A stretch of 64,000 nucleotides of DNA from Streptomyces mutomycini. GTDB taxonomy: Bacteria > Actinomycetota > Actinomycetes > Streptomycetales > Streptomycetaceae. The stretch lies in NCBI RefSeq assembly GCF_001700505.1, contig NZ_MAPV01000023.1:55554-119553 (forward strand), given 5' to 3'. The notes beneath the pieces were generated by a model. It was not told where the DNA came from. It saw nothing but the letters and a program-made list of their open reading frames with translations, and did no database searches. Shown here piece after piece: positions 36,577 to 45,684 of the stretch. The first letter of the stretch is position 1. Each line of letters starts with the position of its first letter. A program made the translations under genes and the position numbers.

Positions 36577-37701
36577 TCAGCGGCCCTGTTCGTAGCGGCG
36601 CAGCTGCTCCAGGTCGATCATGCTGGTGTCGAACAGGCTGGTTTCGTCCAGTGCGCTCTCGCCCTGCTGCGCAGGGGCCTGGGCCTGCTGCGGCCAGCCG
36701 TACTCCTGCTGCCGGCCCTGCTGCTGGTTCGGGTCGTACGCCTGCTGCTGGTAGGCGGCGTACGGGTCGGGCTGCTGCTGGTAGGCGGCGTAGGAGCCGT
36801 CCTGGGGCTGCTGGTCCTGGTAGCCGTACGTCTGCGCGTACTGCGGCTCGGCCTGGGCCGGGAAGCCGGGCTGCGCGGGGTCCTCGTAGCCGGCCGTCTG
36901 CGCGTAGTCCGGCTGCGCGGGCTCGGCGTACGAGTGCTGCCGGGGTGCCTGCCGGGGCTCGGGGGTGGCGATCTCGGCCAGGCCGGCCCAGTGGTCCTCG
37001 TCGCTGGTGTGCTGCCCGCCGCCCGCGGCGTCCTGGGCCGCCATGTGCGCGCCGAGGTCGTCGGTGGCGACCCGGCCGTGCAGCTTCTGCCGGCCCCGGC
37101 CGACGGCCTCCAGGGTCTTGGCCAGCACCGCCTCGAAGGCGCCGAGCTTGGTGTCCACGTAGTCGTCGGCGCGCCGGCGGAGCGTCTCCGGGTCCGCGCT
37201 GCGCTCGGGCGCCTCGGCGAAGTCGGGGTCCTCGTAGCCCTGCTCGTCGACGCCCTGGCCGCGACCCAGGAGCTTCTCGCGGCCCCGGTCCACGGAGCCG
37301 ATGGTCTTGGTGAGGACGACCTCGAAGTTGGCGAGCTTGCTGTCGACGTAGTCGTCGGCCTCGCCGCGGACCTCGTCGGCCTCCCTGCGTGCTTCGGACA
37401 GGATCCGGTCCGCCTCGGCCTGGGAGCGCTGGGCCACCTCGGTGCCGGAGATCAGCGAGCCGCGCTCCGCGCGTGCCGACTCGACGATCCGCTCGGCCTC
37501 CTGGCGGGCCTGCTCGACGAGCTGCTCACGGCCGCCGATGAGCTCCTCGGCGTGGGCGAGCGAGCCGGGCAGGGCCTCCCGCACCTCCTCGAGCATCGCG
37601 AGCAGTTCGGCCCGGTTGACCACGCAGGACGCCGACATGGGCATGGACCGGGCGTTCCCGACCGTTTCGACGATCTCGTCGAGCTTCTTCTGCACGTCCA
37701 C
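36577..37701 (-). CDS. DivIVA/AtpF-like coiled-coil protein with Gln/Tyr-rich tail
   Basis: A 374-residue cytoplasmic protein, conserved in Streptomyces beside coaD and often annotated as ATP synthase B-like or cell-division-initiation-like. Residues 1-120 are helical coiled coil (VDVQKKLDEIVETVGNARSM, ERIVESARAERGSLISG, ADRILSEARREADEVRG). A 34-residue module then occurs twice: ADDYVDSKLANFEVVLTKT and ADDYVDTKLGAFEAVLAKT, each followed by RGR-KL-GR. The C-terminal ~150 residues are low-complexity with YAAYQQQ and DYAQTAGYED repeats. GTG at 37699-37701. No membrane span. Function is unknown; polar growth scaffold is a guess. Confidence 0.75.
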   Translation of the reverse strand: MDVQKKLDEIVETVGNARSMPMSASCVVNRAELLAMLEEVREALPGSLAHAEELIGGREQLVEQARQEAERIVESARAERGSLISGTEVAQRSQAEADRILSEARREADEVRGEADDYVDSKLANFEVVLTKTIGSVDRGREKLLGRGQGVDEQGYEDPDFAEAPERSADPETLRRRADDYVDTKLGAFEAVLAKTLEAVGRGRQKLHGRVATDDLGAHMAAQDAAGGGQHTSDEDHWAGLAEIATPEPRQAPRQHSYAEPAQPDYAQTAGYEDPAQPGFPAQAEPQYAQTYGYQDQQPQDGSYAAYQQQPDPYAAYQQQAYDPNQQQGRQQEYGWPQQAQAPAQQGESALDETSLFDTSMIDLEQLRRYEQGR

Positions 37702-37798
37702 CGTGTGCTCGCCACTCTCTGCTGCTGTTGGAGACGGACGGGACGACTGTAAGGCCAGTCGCCTCCCGTCCGACACCTGGTGACGGTCCGTCAGCGCA

Positions 37799-38308
37799 TC
37801 ACTTCTCACCGAGACGCTTCACGAGGGCTTCGTGGACCGTCGGCGGAAGCAGGTGCGCCACGTCACCGCCCCAGGTGGCGACCTCCTTGACCAGGGAGGA
37901 CGACAGGAAGCTGTAGGTCGGATTCGTCGGCACGAAGAGCGTCTCGACCCCCGAGAGGCCGTTGTTCATCTGGGCCATCTGCAGCTCGTAGTCGAAGTCG
38001 CTGACGGCCCGCAGGCCCTTCACGATCGCCGGGATGTCGCGCTGCTTGCAGAAGTCGACGAGCAGGCCGTGGAAGGACTCGACCTCGACGTTGCCGAAGT
38101 CGGCGGTGACCTCGCGGATCATCGCGATCCGCTCGTCGACCGTGAACAGGCCCTTCTTGGACTGGTTGATCATCACGGCGACGTGCACGACGTCGTACAG
38201 CTTCGAAGCTCGTCCGATGATGTCGAGATGTCCGTTGGTGATGGGGTCGAACGACCCCGGACAGACGGCGCGGCGCAACGTGGTCCCCTCGCTCTCCGGT
38301 GCGGTCAT
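37799..38308 (-). CDS. coaD: Phosphopantetheine adenylyltransferase
   Basis: A 169-residue CoaD making dephospho-CoA from ATP and 4'-phosphopantetheine. The nucleotidyltransferase motif [14 protein letters not shown] (with T-N-G-H at 24-27) is intact, with [19 protein letters not shown] and [21 protein letters not shown] at 38306-38308 overlaps the rsmD stop by 4 bases (ATGA), showing the usual rsmD-coaD coupling. Confidence 0.96.
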   Translation of the reverse strand: MTAPESEGTTLRRAVCPGSFDPITNGHLDIIGRASKLYDVVHVAVMINQSKKGLFTVDERIAMIREVTADFGNVEVESFHGLLVDFCKQRDIPAIVKGLRAVSDFDYELQMAQMNNGLSGVETLFVPTNPTYSFLSSSLVKEVATWGGDVAHLLPPTVHEALVKRLGEK

Positions 38309-38889
38309 CGTGCGTCTTCGCACGTAGAGGCGGCGCGACCGTACCAAAACGTGGCCTCGCCGTAGCGACGGGACCGCTGCGGCTCGAACCCTTCCGGCCA
38401 GTTGAATTCCCCGCCTCTGGTGCTCCGTTCCACCGTGACGAGAGCGTCGCCCTTGAGCCACCCCTGAGCACGGAGTGTGAGCAGGATCTCCCGAAGATCG
38501 TCGTCGGTGACGGCGTACGGAGGGTCGAGGAAAACCACGTCGTACGGGTCGGAGGGCGCCGGTCCCGTCACGATCTGTTCCGCTTTGCCCGCACGGAATT
38601 CGGCGCCGGGCAGACCGAGGGTGCGGATGTTGTCGCGCACGGTGCGCGCGGCCTTGGCATCGGCCTCCACGAGCAGCGCGTGGACCGCTCCCCGCGAGAG
38701 CGCCTCCAGGCCGACCGCGCCGGAACCCGCGTACAGATCGGCGACACGGATGCCGTCGAGCGTGCCCAGGAGCGCTTCCCAGGTGGAGAACATGCCCTCG
38801 CGCGCACGGTCGGATGTGGGGCGGGTGCCGGTGCCGGGCGGGACGGCCAGGCGCCGTCCGCCGGCCGAGCCGGCGATCACGCGGGTCAT
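38305..38889 (-). CDS. rsmD: 16S rRNA (guanine(966)-N2)-methyltransferase RsmD
   Basis: A 194-residue RsmD. It shows the N-terminal [20 protein letters not shown] and [15 protein letters not shown], the AdoMet motif [18 protein letters not shown], and the catalytic DPPY in [10 protein letters not shown] near residue 120. ATG at 38887-38889 with GAGGAA upstream. It lies about 85 bp from recG. Confidence 0.93.
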   Translation of the reverse strand: MTRVIAGSAGGRRLAVPPGTGTRPTSDRAREGMFSTWEALLGTLDGIRVADLYAGSGAVGLEALSRGAVHALLVEADAKAARTVRDNIRTLGLPGAEFRAGKAEQIVTGPAPSDPYDVVFLDPPYAVTDDDLREILLTLRAQGWLKGDALVTVERSTRGGEFNWPEGFEPQRSRRYGEATFWYGRAASTCEDAR

Positions 38890-38976
38890 GGGTCTGTTCC
38901 TCGGGTCGCGGGCGGCACACCGGACGGGACGTGCGCCGTGCTCCCCACGATATGGCGTCGCCGCGGATCCGCCCGG

Positions 38977-41196
38977 TCACCCCTTGTCGAGGTACTCCTC
39001 CCGGTCCTTGTCGAGGAGGGCGTCCAGCGCGGTGCGCAGCTCCGGCAGCCGCTCGAGCCCGGGGTCGTCGGCGACGACGCGGACGGCCTCCTCGCGGGCC
39101 GCGGCGATGACCTCCTCGTCGTCGATGACGCTGAGCACGCGCAGGGAGGAGCGGACACCGGACTGCGCCTGGCCGAGGACATCGCCCTCGCGCCGCTGCT
39201 CGAGGTCGATGCGGGAGAGCTCGAAACCGTCGAGGGTGGCCGCCACCGCGGAGAGCCTGGCCCGGGCGGGACTCGCCTCGTGGGCCTCGCTCACCAGCAG
39301 GCAGAGGCCAGGGGCGCTGCCGCGGCCGACCCGGCCACGGAGCTGGTGCAGCTGCGACACCCCGAAGCGGTCGGCGTCCATGATCACCATCGCGGTGGCG
39401 TTGGGGACGTTCACCCCCACCTCGATGACGGTGGTGGCGACCAGGACGTCGGCCTGCCCGGCCGCGAACCGGCGCATGACGTCGTCCTTGTCGTCGGGCG
39501 CCATCCTGCCGTGGAGGACCTCTACGCGCAGACCTGCGAGCGGGCCCTTGGCGAGCTGGTCGGCGATGTCCAGCACGGCGAGCGGCGGCCGCTTCTCGGC
39601 GTCGTCCTCGGGGGCGGCCTGCTTGTTCCCCGACTTCCCCTTCTTCTCGCCCTCCTTGTCGGCGTCGTCACCGATGCGGGGGCACACGACGTATGCCTGG
39701 TGGCCGTTCTCCACCTCCTCGCGTACGCGTTCCCAGGCGCGGCTGAGGAAGTGGGGTTTGTCCTTGGCCGGGACGACATGGCTGGCGATCGGCGAGCGGC
39801 CGGCGGGGAGCTGGTCGAGTACGGAGGTCTCCAGGTCGCCGAAGACGGTCATGGCGACCGTACGGGGGATGGGCGTGGCCGTCATGACCAGCAGGTGCGG
39901 CGGCTGCTTCCCCTTGGAGCGCAGCGCGTCGCGCTGTTCCACGCCGAAGCGGTGCTGTTCGTCGACGACGACCAGACCGAGGTCGTGGAACTGGACCTTG
40001 TCCTCGATCAGCGCGTGGGTGCCGATGACGATCCCTGCCTCGCCCGTGACCAGGTCGAGCAGTGCCTGGCGGCGTGCCGGGACGCCCATCGACCCGGTGA
40101 GCAGCACCACTTTGGTGCCCAGGTCGGAACCGCCCAGCATCCCCCCTTCCGCGAGCTCGCCCATCATCTCGGTGACCGACCGGTGGTGCTGCTGCGCCAG
40201 CACCTCGGTGGGGGCGAGCATCGCCGCCTGGCCGCCCGCGTCGACGACCCGGAGCATGGCCCGCAGCGCGACGAGTGTCTTGCCGGACCCGACCTCGCCC
40301 TGGAGCAGCCGGTGCATGGGGTGTTCCGTCGCGAGGGCGCCGAAGATCTCCTCGGTGACCTTCTGCTGGCCGTCGGTGAGCGTGAAGGGGAGCGTGGCGT
40401 CGAAGGCGTCGAGCAGTCCGCCGGGGACGGGTCCTCTTGCGACCGCTGGGAGTTGGGTGTCGGCGTAGCGGCGGCGGGCGAGCGCGACCTGGAGGACGAA
40501 GGCCTCGTCCCAGCGCAGCCGGTCCCGGGCGGAGGCGATGTCGGCCTTGGTCTGCGGACGGTGGATCCGGAGCAGCGCCTCGGGCAGGGGGACGAAGCCA
40601 CGCCCTTCGCGCAGCGCCGGGGGCAGCGGGTCCACCGCCTCCTGCGCGCTGGGCAGGACGGTGTCGACGGCCTTGGCGATCCGCCAGGAGTCGAGCTGCT
40701 TGCAGGCCGGGTAGATCGGCAGCAGCTGCCCGGCGAAGGCGTCGACGGCGTCGGTCGCCTCGCTCTCGTCCTGCGCGTCGAGGAGCTGGTACGTGGGATG
40801 GGCGAGCTGCATCTTCCGGTTGAACACGGAGGCCTTGCCCGCGAACATCGCGCGCCGGCCGGGCAGGAGCTCCTTGTGGGGCTTGTGGACCCCGTGTCCG
40901 AAGAAGACCAGCTGGAGCCTGCCGCTCCCGTCGGTGAGGGTGACCTCCAGCCGCTTGCCCCGGCCGTTGTTGAACATGATGATCCGCGCGTCGGCGACCT
41001 GCGCGACGACCGTGACGTGCTCGTCCAGCGGGAGTTCGGTGAGCGCCGTGAGACGGCCCCGCTCCTCGTAGCGCCGCGGGTAGTGGTGGAGCAGATCACC
41101 GACCGTGTGCAGGTCGAGGTGTTCGGCCATCACCTTCGCGGTGGCACCGCCGAGCAGCTTCTTGAGGGGTTCATCGAAAGCGGACACGCGGTCCAT
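38977..41196 (-). CDS. recG: ATP-dependent DNA helicase RecG
   Basis: A 739-residue fork-reversing helicase. The N-terminal wedge/OB region (about 1-230) includes [15 protein letters not shown]. Walker A is [15 protein letters not shown] near 297-311, with [13 protein letters not shown] near 405-417. Later motifs are [28 protein letters not shown] and [11 protein letters not shown] Lys-rich insert ([19 protein letters not shown], around 515-533) interrupts helicase domain 2; its presence is an oddity. ATG at 41194-41196 ([16 protein letters not shown]) has weak ribosome binding. Confidence 0.95.
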   Translation of the reverse strand: MDRVSAFDEPLKKLLGGATAKVMAEHLDLHTVGDLLHHYPRRYEERGRLTALTELPLDEHVTVVAQVADARIIMFNNGRGKRLEVTLTDGSGRLQLVFFGHGVHKPHKELLPGRRAMFAGKASVFNRKMQLAHPTYQLLDAQDESEATDAVDAFAGQLLPIYPACKQLDSWRIAKAVDTVLPSAQEAVDPLPPALREGRGFVPLPEALLRIHRPQTKADIASARDRLRWDEAFVLQVALARRRYADTQLPAVARGPVPGGLLDAFDATLPFTLTDGQQKVTEEIFGALATEHPMHRLLQGEVGSGKTLVALRAMLRVVDAGGQAAMLAPTEVLAQQHHRSVTEMMGELAEGGMLGGSDLGTKVVLLTGSMGVPARRQALLDLVTGEAGIVIGTHALIEDKVQFHDLGLVVVDEQHRFGVEQRDALRSKGKQPPHLLVMTATPIPRTVAMTVFGDLETSVLDQLPAGRSPIASHVVPAKDKPHFLSRAWERVREEVENGHQAYVVCPRIGDDADKEGEKKGKSGNKQAAPEDDAEKRPPLAVLDIADQLAKGPLAGLRVEVLHGRMAPDDKDDVMRRFAAGQADVLVATTVIEVGVNVPNATAMVIMDADRFGVSQLHQLRGRVGRGSAPGLCLLVSEAHEASPARARLSAVAATLDGFELSRIDLEQRREGDVLGQAQSGVRSSLRVLSVIDDEEVIAAAREEAVRVVADDPGLERLPELRTALDALLDKDREEYLDKG

Positions 41197-41244
41197 TGCA
41201 CACCACGCCACTGACAGATGCCGCAGGCGCAGCGCGGCGACGTG

Positions 41245-42867
41245 TCACTCGACGCCGATCAGCAGGGGCGCCGCCTGGTGACCGCCCCGGTAGACGACCG
41301 TGTCGACGGCGAGGTAGCCCTCCCGGACGTAGGCGCTCAGCTCGTCGGCCAGGGCGTCGGGCACGTCCTCCCCCAGGATCAGGGTGACGAGTTCACCGCC
41401 CGCCGACAGCATGCGGTCCAGGACCGTGCGAGCCGTGCCGGGGACGTCCTCACCGATGACGGCGACGTCACCGTCGATCAGGCCGAGGATGTCGCCGGCC
41501 TGGCAGATGCCCGCCATCGTCCACGACTGCCGTTCGGCGACCGCCAGTTCGGCGTACCGGGTGGCGCCGGCCGCCGAAGTCATCGCGACTACGTCCTCGT
41601 CGAAGCTGCGGCCTGGTTCGTGGACGGCGAGCGCGGCGATGCCCTGCACCGCGGCGCGGGTGGGGACCAGGGCGACGCGGATGCCCTCGGTCCTGGCCTG
41701 TTCGGCGGCTGCGGCTGCGGTGTGGCGCAGTTGTGCGTCGTTGGGCAGCAGGACGACTTCGCGGGCATGGGCCCGGCGGATGGCGTCGACCAGTTCGCCG
41801 CTGGCGGGCGGCTCGCCGGGGCGGGCCAGCACGGTCGTGGCCCCCGCCTCGGTGCAGAGGCCGGAGAGCCCGTCACCGGGGACGACCACGACGACCGCGC
41901 GCTGGGCGGGTTCCCGGTGGACCGAGCCCCGGTCGGCCGCGAAGTGGGTGATCCGGATCCGGTAGGGGCGGCCTGCCTCGACCCCGGCCTCGACGGCCGC
42001 ACCCGCGTCGTCGACGTGGACGTGGACGTTCCACAGGCCGTCGCCGCCGACCACGACGAGTGAGTCCCCCAGGGCGTCCAGCCGGTTCCGCAGCCGGGCG
42101 ACCGCCTCGTCGGGGGCCTCCAGCAGATAGATGACCTCGAAGGCCGGGCCGCCTTCCGGGTCCCCTTCCGCGCAGTCCCCGGTGAGCGGCAGGACGTCGG
42201 GGGCGGGCCTGACAGCACGCTCCTGCGTCCGCCCGCCGACCGCTTCCAGCAGCGCACCGAGCACGGTCACCAGGCCCTGCCCGCCGGCGTCCACGACGCC
42301 GGCCCTGCCGAGGACGGCGAGCTGGCCGGGGGTGGCGGCCAGTGCGGCGCGCGCCCCTTCGTACGCCGCCTCGACCACGTCCGTGAGGCGGGCGCCGACG
42401 TCCGCGGCCCCGGCCGCCTCGGCGGCGGCGGTGGCGACGGTGAGCACCGTGCCCTCGACGGGGTGGGCGACGGCCAGCCGTGCCGAGGCGGCCGCCTCCG
42501 TCAGGGCGGTCCGCAGGTGATTCGCGTCACCGGACTCGGACAGCACCGAGGCCATGCCGCGCAGCAGCTGGGCCAGGATGGTGCCGGAGTTGCCCCGGGC
42601 ACCGATCAGCGCGCCGTGCGCCATGGCCCGCACGGCGTCGGCGGGATCGGGCGTGGTGGAGCCGGTCTCATGGGCGGCGAAGACCGCTTCCACGGCCGCG
42701 GCGGCCGATTCGACGGTGAGATACAGGTTGGTGCCCGTGTCCCCGTCGGCGACCGGGTAGACGTTGATGGCGTCGATGGCCGCCCGCTCCCGGCCGAGGG
42801 CCTCCAGGGCCAGTGAGCACCAGGTGCGCACCGCGACGGCGTCGAGATCGTCGGGGGGCTGCGGCAC
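41245..42867 (-). CDS. DAK2 (DhaL) domain protein, FakA-like
   Basis: A 540-residue protein with an N-terminal DhaL kinase domain and a C-terminal EDD/FakA-type domain, the layout of the ATP-binding subunit of fatty acid kinase. DhaL motifs: NVYPVADGDTGTNL (Mg-binding Asp41 and Asp43), GARGNSGTILAQLLRG, DAGGQGLV. The C-terminal part includes DDAGAAVEAG and LPNDAQLRHTA. In Firmicutes FakA works with DegV-type FakB; no FakB gene lies in this window. GTG at 42865-42867 follows AAGGAGG. It is divergent from rpmB. Confidence 0.88.
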   Translation of the reverse strand: MPQPPDDLDAVAVRTWCSLALEALGRERAAIDAINVYPVADGDTGTNLYLTVESAAAAVEAVFAAHETGSTTPDPADAVRAMAHGALIGARGNSGTILAQLLRGMASVLSESGDANHLRTALTEAAASARLAVAHPVEGTVLTVATAAAEAAGAADVGARLTDVVEAAYEGARAALAATPGQLAVLGRAGVVDAGGQGLVTVLGALLEAVGGRTQERAVRPAPDVLPLTGDCAEGDPEGGPAFEVIYLLEAPDEAVARLRNRLDALGDSLVVVGGDGLWNVHVHVDDAGAAVEAGVEAGRPYRIRITHFAADRGSVHREPAQRAVVVVVPGDGLSGLCTEAGATTVLARPGEPPASGELVDAIRRAHAREVVLLPNDAQLRHTAAAAAEQARTEGIRVALVPTRAAVQGIAALAVHEPGRSFDEDVVAMTSAAGATRYAELAVAERQSWTMAGICQAGDILGLIDGDVAVIGEDVPGTARTVLDRMLSAGGELVTLILGEDVPDALADELSAYVREGYLAVDTVVYRGGHQAAPLLIGVE

Positions 42868-42991
42868 CGGTGGTCCTCCTTGGGGACGGCCGTGGGGGGG
42901 CTGGCTGCACCGCAGGGTAGCCCTCGTGCGCGGGCCCGGCGGGCGGAGGTGCGGGACGGAGTGCCCGGGGCGCCGTGGTAGTTTCGTATCT

Positions 42992-43019
42992 CCGAAGCAG
43001 GCGTTGTATGCTGCTTCGG
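42992..43019. promoter_or_regulatory. 9-bp inverted repeat around a -10-like TATGCT, upstream of rpmB
   Basis: CCGAAGCAG and its complement flank GCGTTGTATG; the TATGCT at 43007-43012 fits a -10 box reading towards rpmB. An operator overlapping a promoter is plausible. Confidence 0.5.
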
Positions 43020-43071
43020 TTGCCCGACGAGAGTCGGGACATTCCTCCGGTACCGCCACTTCAGTAAAATG

Positions 43072-43089
43072 ATTCCGGCGCGCCGGAAT
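43072..43089. promoter_or_regulatory. 18-bp perfect palindrome in the rpmB leader
   Basis: ATTCCGGCGCGCCGGAAT is fully self-complementary and lies 35 bp before the rpmB start, followed by AT-rich sequence. It may be an operator or an mRNA hairpin controlling L28 synthesis; no match to a known box is claimed. Confidence 0.5.
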
Positions 43090-43124
43090 TCACTGTAAGT
43101 GCATCTGAAGTTTTGGAGTGACCC

Positions 43125-43310
43125 GTGGCTGCCAACTGCGACGTTTGCGGCAAGGGGCCGAGCTTCGGCAACAGCATTTCGCACTCGCACCGCCGTACGT
43201 CCCGTCGCTGGAATCCCAACATCCAGCGCGTGCGTGCCGTGGTCGGTCGGACGCCGAAGCGGCTCAACGTCTGCACCTCGTGCATCAAGGCCGGCAAGGT
43301 CGCGCGCTGA
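43125..43310 (+). CDS. rpmB: 50S ribosomal protein L28 (bL28, zinc-binding form)
   Basis: A 61-residue bL28: [35 protein letters not shown] and a C-terminal [10 protein letters not shown]. Cys5/Cys8 and Cys50/Cys53 form the zinc site, so this is the C+ form. GTG at 43125 in GTGGCTGCC. It is monocistronic, with two palindromes upstream and a strong terminator 33 bp downstream. Confidence 0.96.
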   Translation: MAANCDVCGKGPSFGNSISHSHRRTSRRWNPNIQRVRAVVGRTPKRLNVCTSCIKAGKVAR

Positions 43311-43343
43311 CGTCCCCGTCGTAGCGCAGCCTTCCGGTTGCCC

Positions 43344-43377
43344 AAAAAGCCGGTCCACCTCGGTGGACCGGCTTTTT
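43344..43377. terminator. Strong bidirectional terminator between rpmB and thiD
   Basis: A 16-bp perfect stem (AAAAAGCCGGTCCACC and complement, 2-nt loop) ending in TTTTT on either strand, between convergent genes. Confidence 0.92.
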
Positions 43378-43395
43378 GCTGTGCTTCAGCGGGCT

Positions 43396-44205
43396 TCAAC
43401 GGGCAGCGCGTGCGAGCCAGCCGTGGTCGACGGGGCCGATGCCGCCTCCCAGTGCGAAGCCGGCCCGGATCGCGCCGGTGACGTACTCCTTCGCGCCCCG
43501 CACGGCGGCAGGGACGTCCTGGCCGCGTGCGAGTCCGCACGCGATGGCGGAGGCCAGGGTGCAGCCCGTGCCGTGGGTGTGCCGGTTGTCGTGCCTCGGT
43601 GCGCGCAGCCAGTGCTCCTCGCGGCCGTCCGTCAGCAGGTCCACGGCGTCGCCGGGCAGATGACCGCCCTTGATCACCACCCAGCGCGGTCCGTGGCCGA
43701 GGATCTCGGCGGCGGCCCGGCGCATGCCCTCCTCATCGATGACGGTGACCCCGGTGAGCTGCGTCACCTCGTCGAGGTTCGGGGTGGCGACCGTGGCGAC
43801 GGGCAGCAGCTTCGTGCGTACGGAGTCGAGGGCTTCGGCGGCCAGCAGCGCGTCCCCGTGCTTGGAGACCCCTACGGGGTCGACGACGACGGGTACGCCG
43901 GTCTCCGCGAGGAGTTCCGCGACGGTGTCGACGAGCACCGCCGAGGACAGCATGCCGGTCTTCACCGCCTGGACGCCGATGTCGTCGACGACGCTGCGGT
44001 ACTGGGCGCGCACGGCGTCCACCGGCAGCTCCCAGGCGCCCTGGACACCCAGCGAGTTCTGGGCCGTCACCGCGGTCAGCACGCTCATCCCGTGAACGCC
44101 GAGGGCCAGCATCGTCTTCAGGTCGGCCTGGACGCCCGCACCGCCGCCCGAGTCGGATCCGGCGACGGTGAGGACACGGGGCGGTACCGGGGCAGGTGCG
44201 GTCAT
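43396..44205 (-). CDS. thiD: Hydroxymethylpyrimidine/phosphomethylpyrimidine kinase
   Basis: A 269-residue ribokinase-fold HMP/HMP-P kinase of thiamine synthesis. Motifs: [18 protein letters not shown] (substrate loop), [40 protein letters not shown], and [18 protein letters not shown] with the anion-hole Gly-x-Gly-Cys. ATG at 44203-44205 lacks a ribosome-binding site and sits 7 nt after TAGATT, so it is probably leaderless. A MITE-like element begins right behind that -10 box. Confidence 0.95.
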   Translation of the reverse strand: MTAPAPVPPRVLTVAGSDSGGGAGVQADLKTMLALGVHGMSVLTAVTAQNSLGVQGAWELPVDAVRAQYRSVVDDIGVQAVKTGMLSSAVLVDTVAELLAETGVPVVVDPVGVSKHGDALLAAEALDSVRTKLLPVATVATPNLDEVTQLTGVTVIDEEGMRRAAAEILGHGPRWVVIKGGHLPGDAVDLLTDGREEHWLRAPRHDNRHTHGTGCTLASAIACGLARGQDVPAAVRGAKEYVTGAIRAGFALGGGIGPVDHGWLARAAR

Positions 44206-44212
44206 GCCCCGG

Positions 44213-44218
44213 AATCTA
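44213..44218 (-). promoter_or_regulatory. -10 box TAGATT for a leaderless thiD transcript
   Basis: TAGATT on the minus strand, 7 nt before the ATG of thiD. The -35 position falls inside the adjoining repeat element, whose sequence there does not resemble TTGACA. Confidence 0.5.
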
Positions 44219-44219
44219 C

Positions 44220-44397
44220 TAGGGCGTGCTTGGGAAGTAGCGCCGTCCGCCCGGAGGGCGGGCCTGGCGGCGTCTGGTGCGTGCGATCGCAAGGCGCGGA
44301 AATGGTCTTGTAGCGGAGCTACCAGGGCATTTCTGCAACGCCGCGAGCGTGCGTGCCAGACGCCGCCAGGCAGGCGGGACTTCCCAAGCACGCCCTA
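44220..44397. mobile_element. MITE-like palindromic element with TA flanks
   Basis: About 175 bp bounded by TA on each side. The outer 19 bp (TAGGGCGTGCTTGGGAAGT) are perfectly inverted at the far end, and a second shared block CCTGGCGGCGTCTGG lies inside each arm. Pairing continues imperfectly to a central GTAGCggaGCTAC near 44316-44328, so the whole element can fold as one hairpin. No transposase frame is present. TA duplication is typical of IS630/Tc1-type elements. Its right end forms the stop codon of thiL and its left end abuts the thiD -10 box. Confidence 0.8.
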
Positions 44398-45363
44398 AGC
44401 GTCCTCGATGGATCCGAAATGGTCCCAGCCGCCCTTGCTCGTCCACGGCGCCCCGTCGACGGTGACCTGGGGCAGCGCGGACGGGTTGAGGACCTCGCCG
44501 ATGACCTTCCAGCGGGCGGGGAGTTTCACGTCGGACGGGAACGTCGCCACGATCGCGTGGTCCTCTCCCCCGGTGAGCACCCACTGCAGCGGGTCGACCC
44601 CGACGGCCTGGCCGATGTCGGACATCTGCGAGGGAATGTCGATGAGCCCGGACCGCAGGTCGATACGGACCTTGCTGGCCTCGGCGATGTGCCCGAGGTC
44701 GGCCACGAGCCCGTCGCTGACGTCGGTCATTGCCGTGGCGCCGAGGCCGGCCGCCGCGGGGCCCGCGTGGTACGGCGGTTCGGGGCGCCGGTGGGCCTCG
44801 ACGAAGGCACGTGGCGAGCGGAACCCCCGGGAGAGCACGGCGAATCCGGCCGCGGACCAGCCGAGCCAGCCGGTGACGGCCACGATGTCGCCGGGCCGCG
44901 CGCCGCCACGGGTGACGGGTTCGTGGTTGCGCAGGTCACCGAGCGCGGTGATCGCGACGGTGATGGTGTCGCCGCCGACGACGTCACCGCCGACCACCGC
45001 CGCGCCGGCCACCTGGCATTCGTCGCGCAGCCCGTCCATCAGCTCGGCGGCCCAGGTGACCGGGAGGTCCGCCGGTACGACGAGGCCGAGCAGCAGTGCG
45101 GTGGGCACGGCGCCCATGGCCGCGATGTCGGCGAGGTTCTGTGCGGCGGCCTTGCGGCCGACGTCGTACGCCGTCGACCAGTCGCGGCGGAAGTGCCGCC
45201 CTTCCAGCAGGATGTCCGTACTGGCCACGACCCTGCGGTCGGGAGCGGCGACGACCGCGGCGTCGTCGCCGGGCCCCAGCCGCACCGCCGGAGTGGTGGT
45301 GAGCCGGGACGTGAGCTCTCTGATGAGCCCGAACTCCCCCAACTCGCCCACGGTTCCCTTCAC
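44395..45363 (-). CDS. thiL: Thiamine-monophosphate kinase
   Basis: A 322-residue ThiL phosphorylating thiamine monophosphate to TPP. Family segments: GELGEFGLIRELTSRL, RLGPGDDAAVVAAPDRR (Mg/ATP site), AAAQNLADIAAMGAVPTALL, GGDVVGGDTITVAITALG, AMTDVSDGLVADLGHIAEAS, and WVLTGGEDHAIVATFP. GTG at 45361-45363 follows AGAGGTGAG. The TAG stop is made from the terminal repeat of the adjoining MITE-like element. ThiL and ThiD are on the same strand, separated only by that element. Confidence 0.95.
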   Translation of the reverse strand: MKGTVGELGEFGLIRELTSRLTTTPAVRLGPGDDAAVVAAPDRRVVASTDILLEGRHFRRDWSTAYDVGRKAAAQNLADIAAMGAVPTALLLGLVVPADLPVTWAAELMDGLRDECQVAGAAVVGGDVVGGDTITVAITALGDLRNHEPVTRGGARPGDIVAVTGWLGWSAAGFAVLSRGFRSPRAFVEAHRRPEPPYHAGPAAAGLGATAMTDVSDGLVADLGHIAEASKVRIDLRSGLIDIPSQMSDIGQAVGVDPLQWVLTGGEDHAIVATFPSDVKLPARWKVIGEVLNPSALPQVTVDGAPWTSKGGWDHFGSIEDA

Positions 45364-45684
45364 CGAGTCTCACCTCTCATCTATCGCACCGGACACCCGT
45401 CCGGGCTGCTTCAGCGGCCGGAGGTCCGGACCGTGGGCGGACGGCCCACGGGAGCCGGTGGCCCCGGGACGTGCAGGCATCACTGTCCCCCCTTCCGCAC
45501 CGGTGGGCTTGCGGTCGCGAGCCCGAACTGCTGTCGGTACCGTCAAGGGATACGTCAACTTGCGTGGTGCGTACGCCACGCTGAGGGCGTCAACAGGCCC
45601 GTAGGTCTCCCCGCGGCCCGCGGCGACGCGATAACGTGGCGTCTCTTTCCCCCACATGATCCTCGTGGCCGCCCTGGAGGTTCC
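45364..45684. other. Divergent intergenic region between thiL and the RAM-domain gene
   Basis: About 320 bp containing the two opposing promoters. No TPP riboswitch-like structure, gene or clear promoter consensus could be supported. Confidence 0.4.

Noticed and set aside
36700..36830. Repeated CTGCTG-type triplets
   Set aside because: They encode the Gln/Tyr-rich tail of the coiled-coil protein; not an independent repeat element.
44219..44584. Short minus-strand frame across the palindromic element, a possible small transposase
   Set aside because: Arg/Pro-rich and without DDE or HTH motifs. It overlaps the 3' end of thiL in the wrong frame.
45364..45684. A thiamine riboswitch in the thiL upstream region
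   Set aside because: No TPP-box motifs such as CUGAGA or a matching helix arrangement could be seen on either strand.
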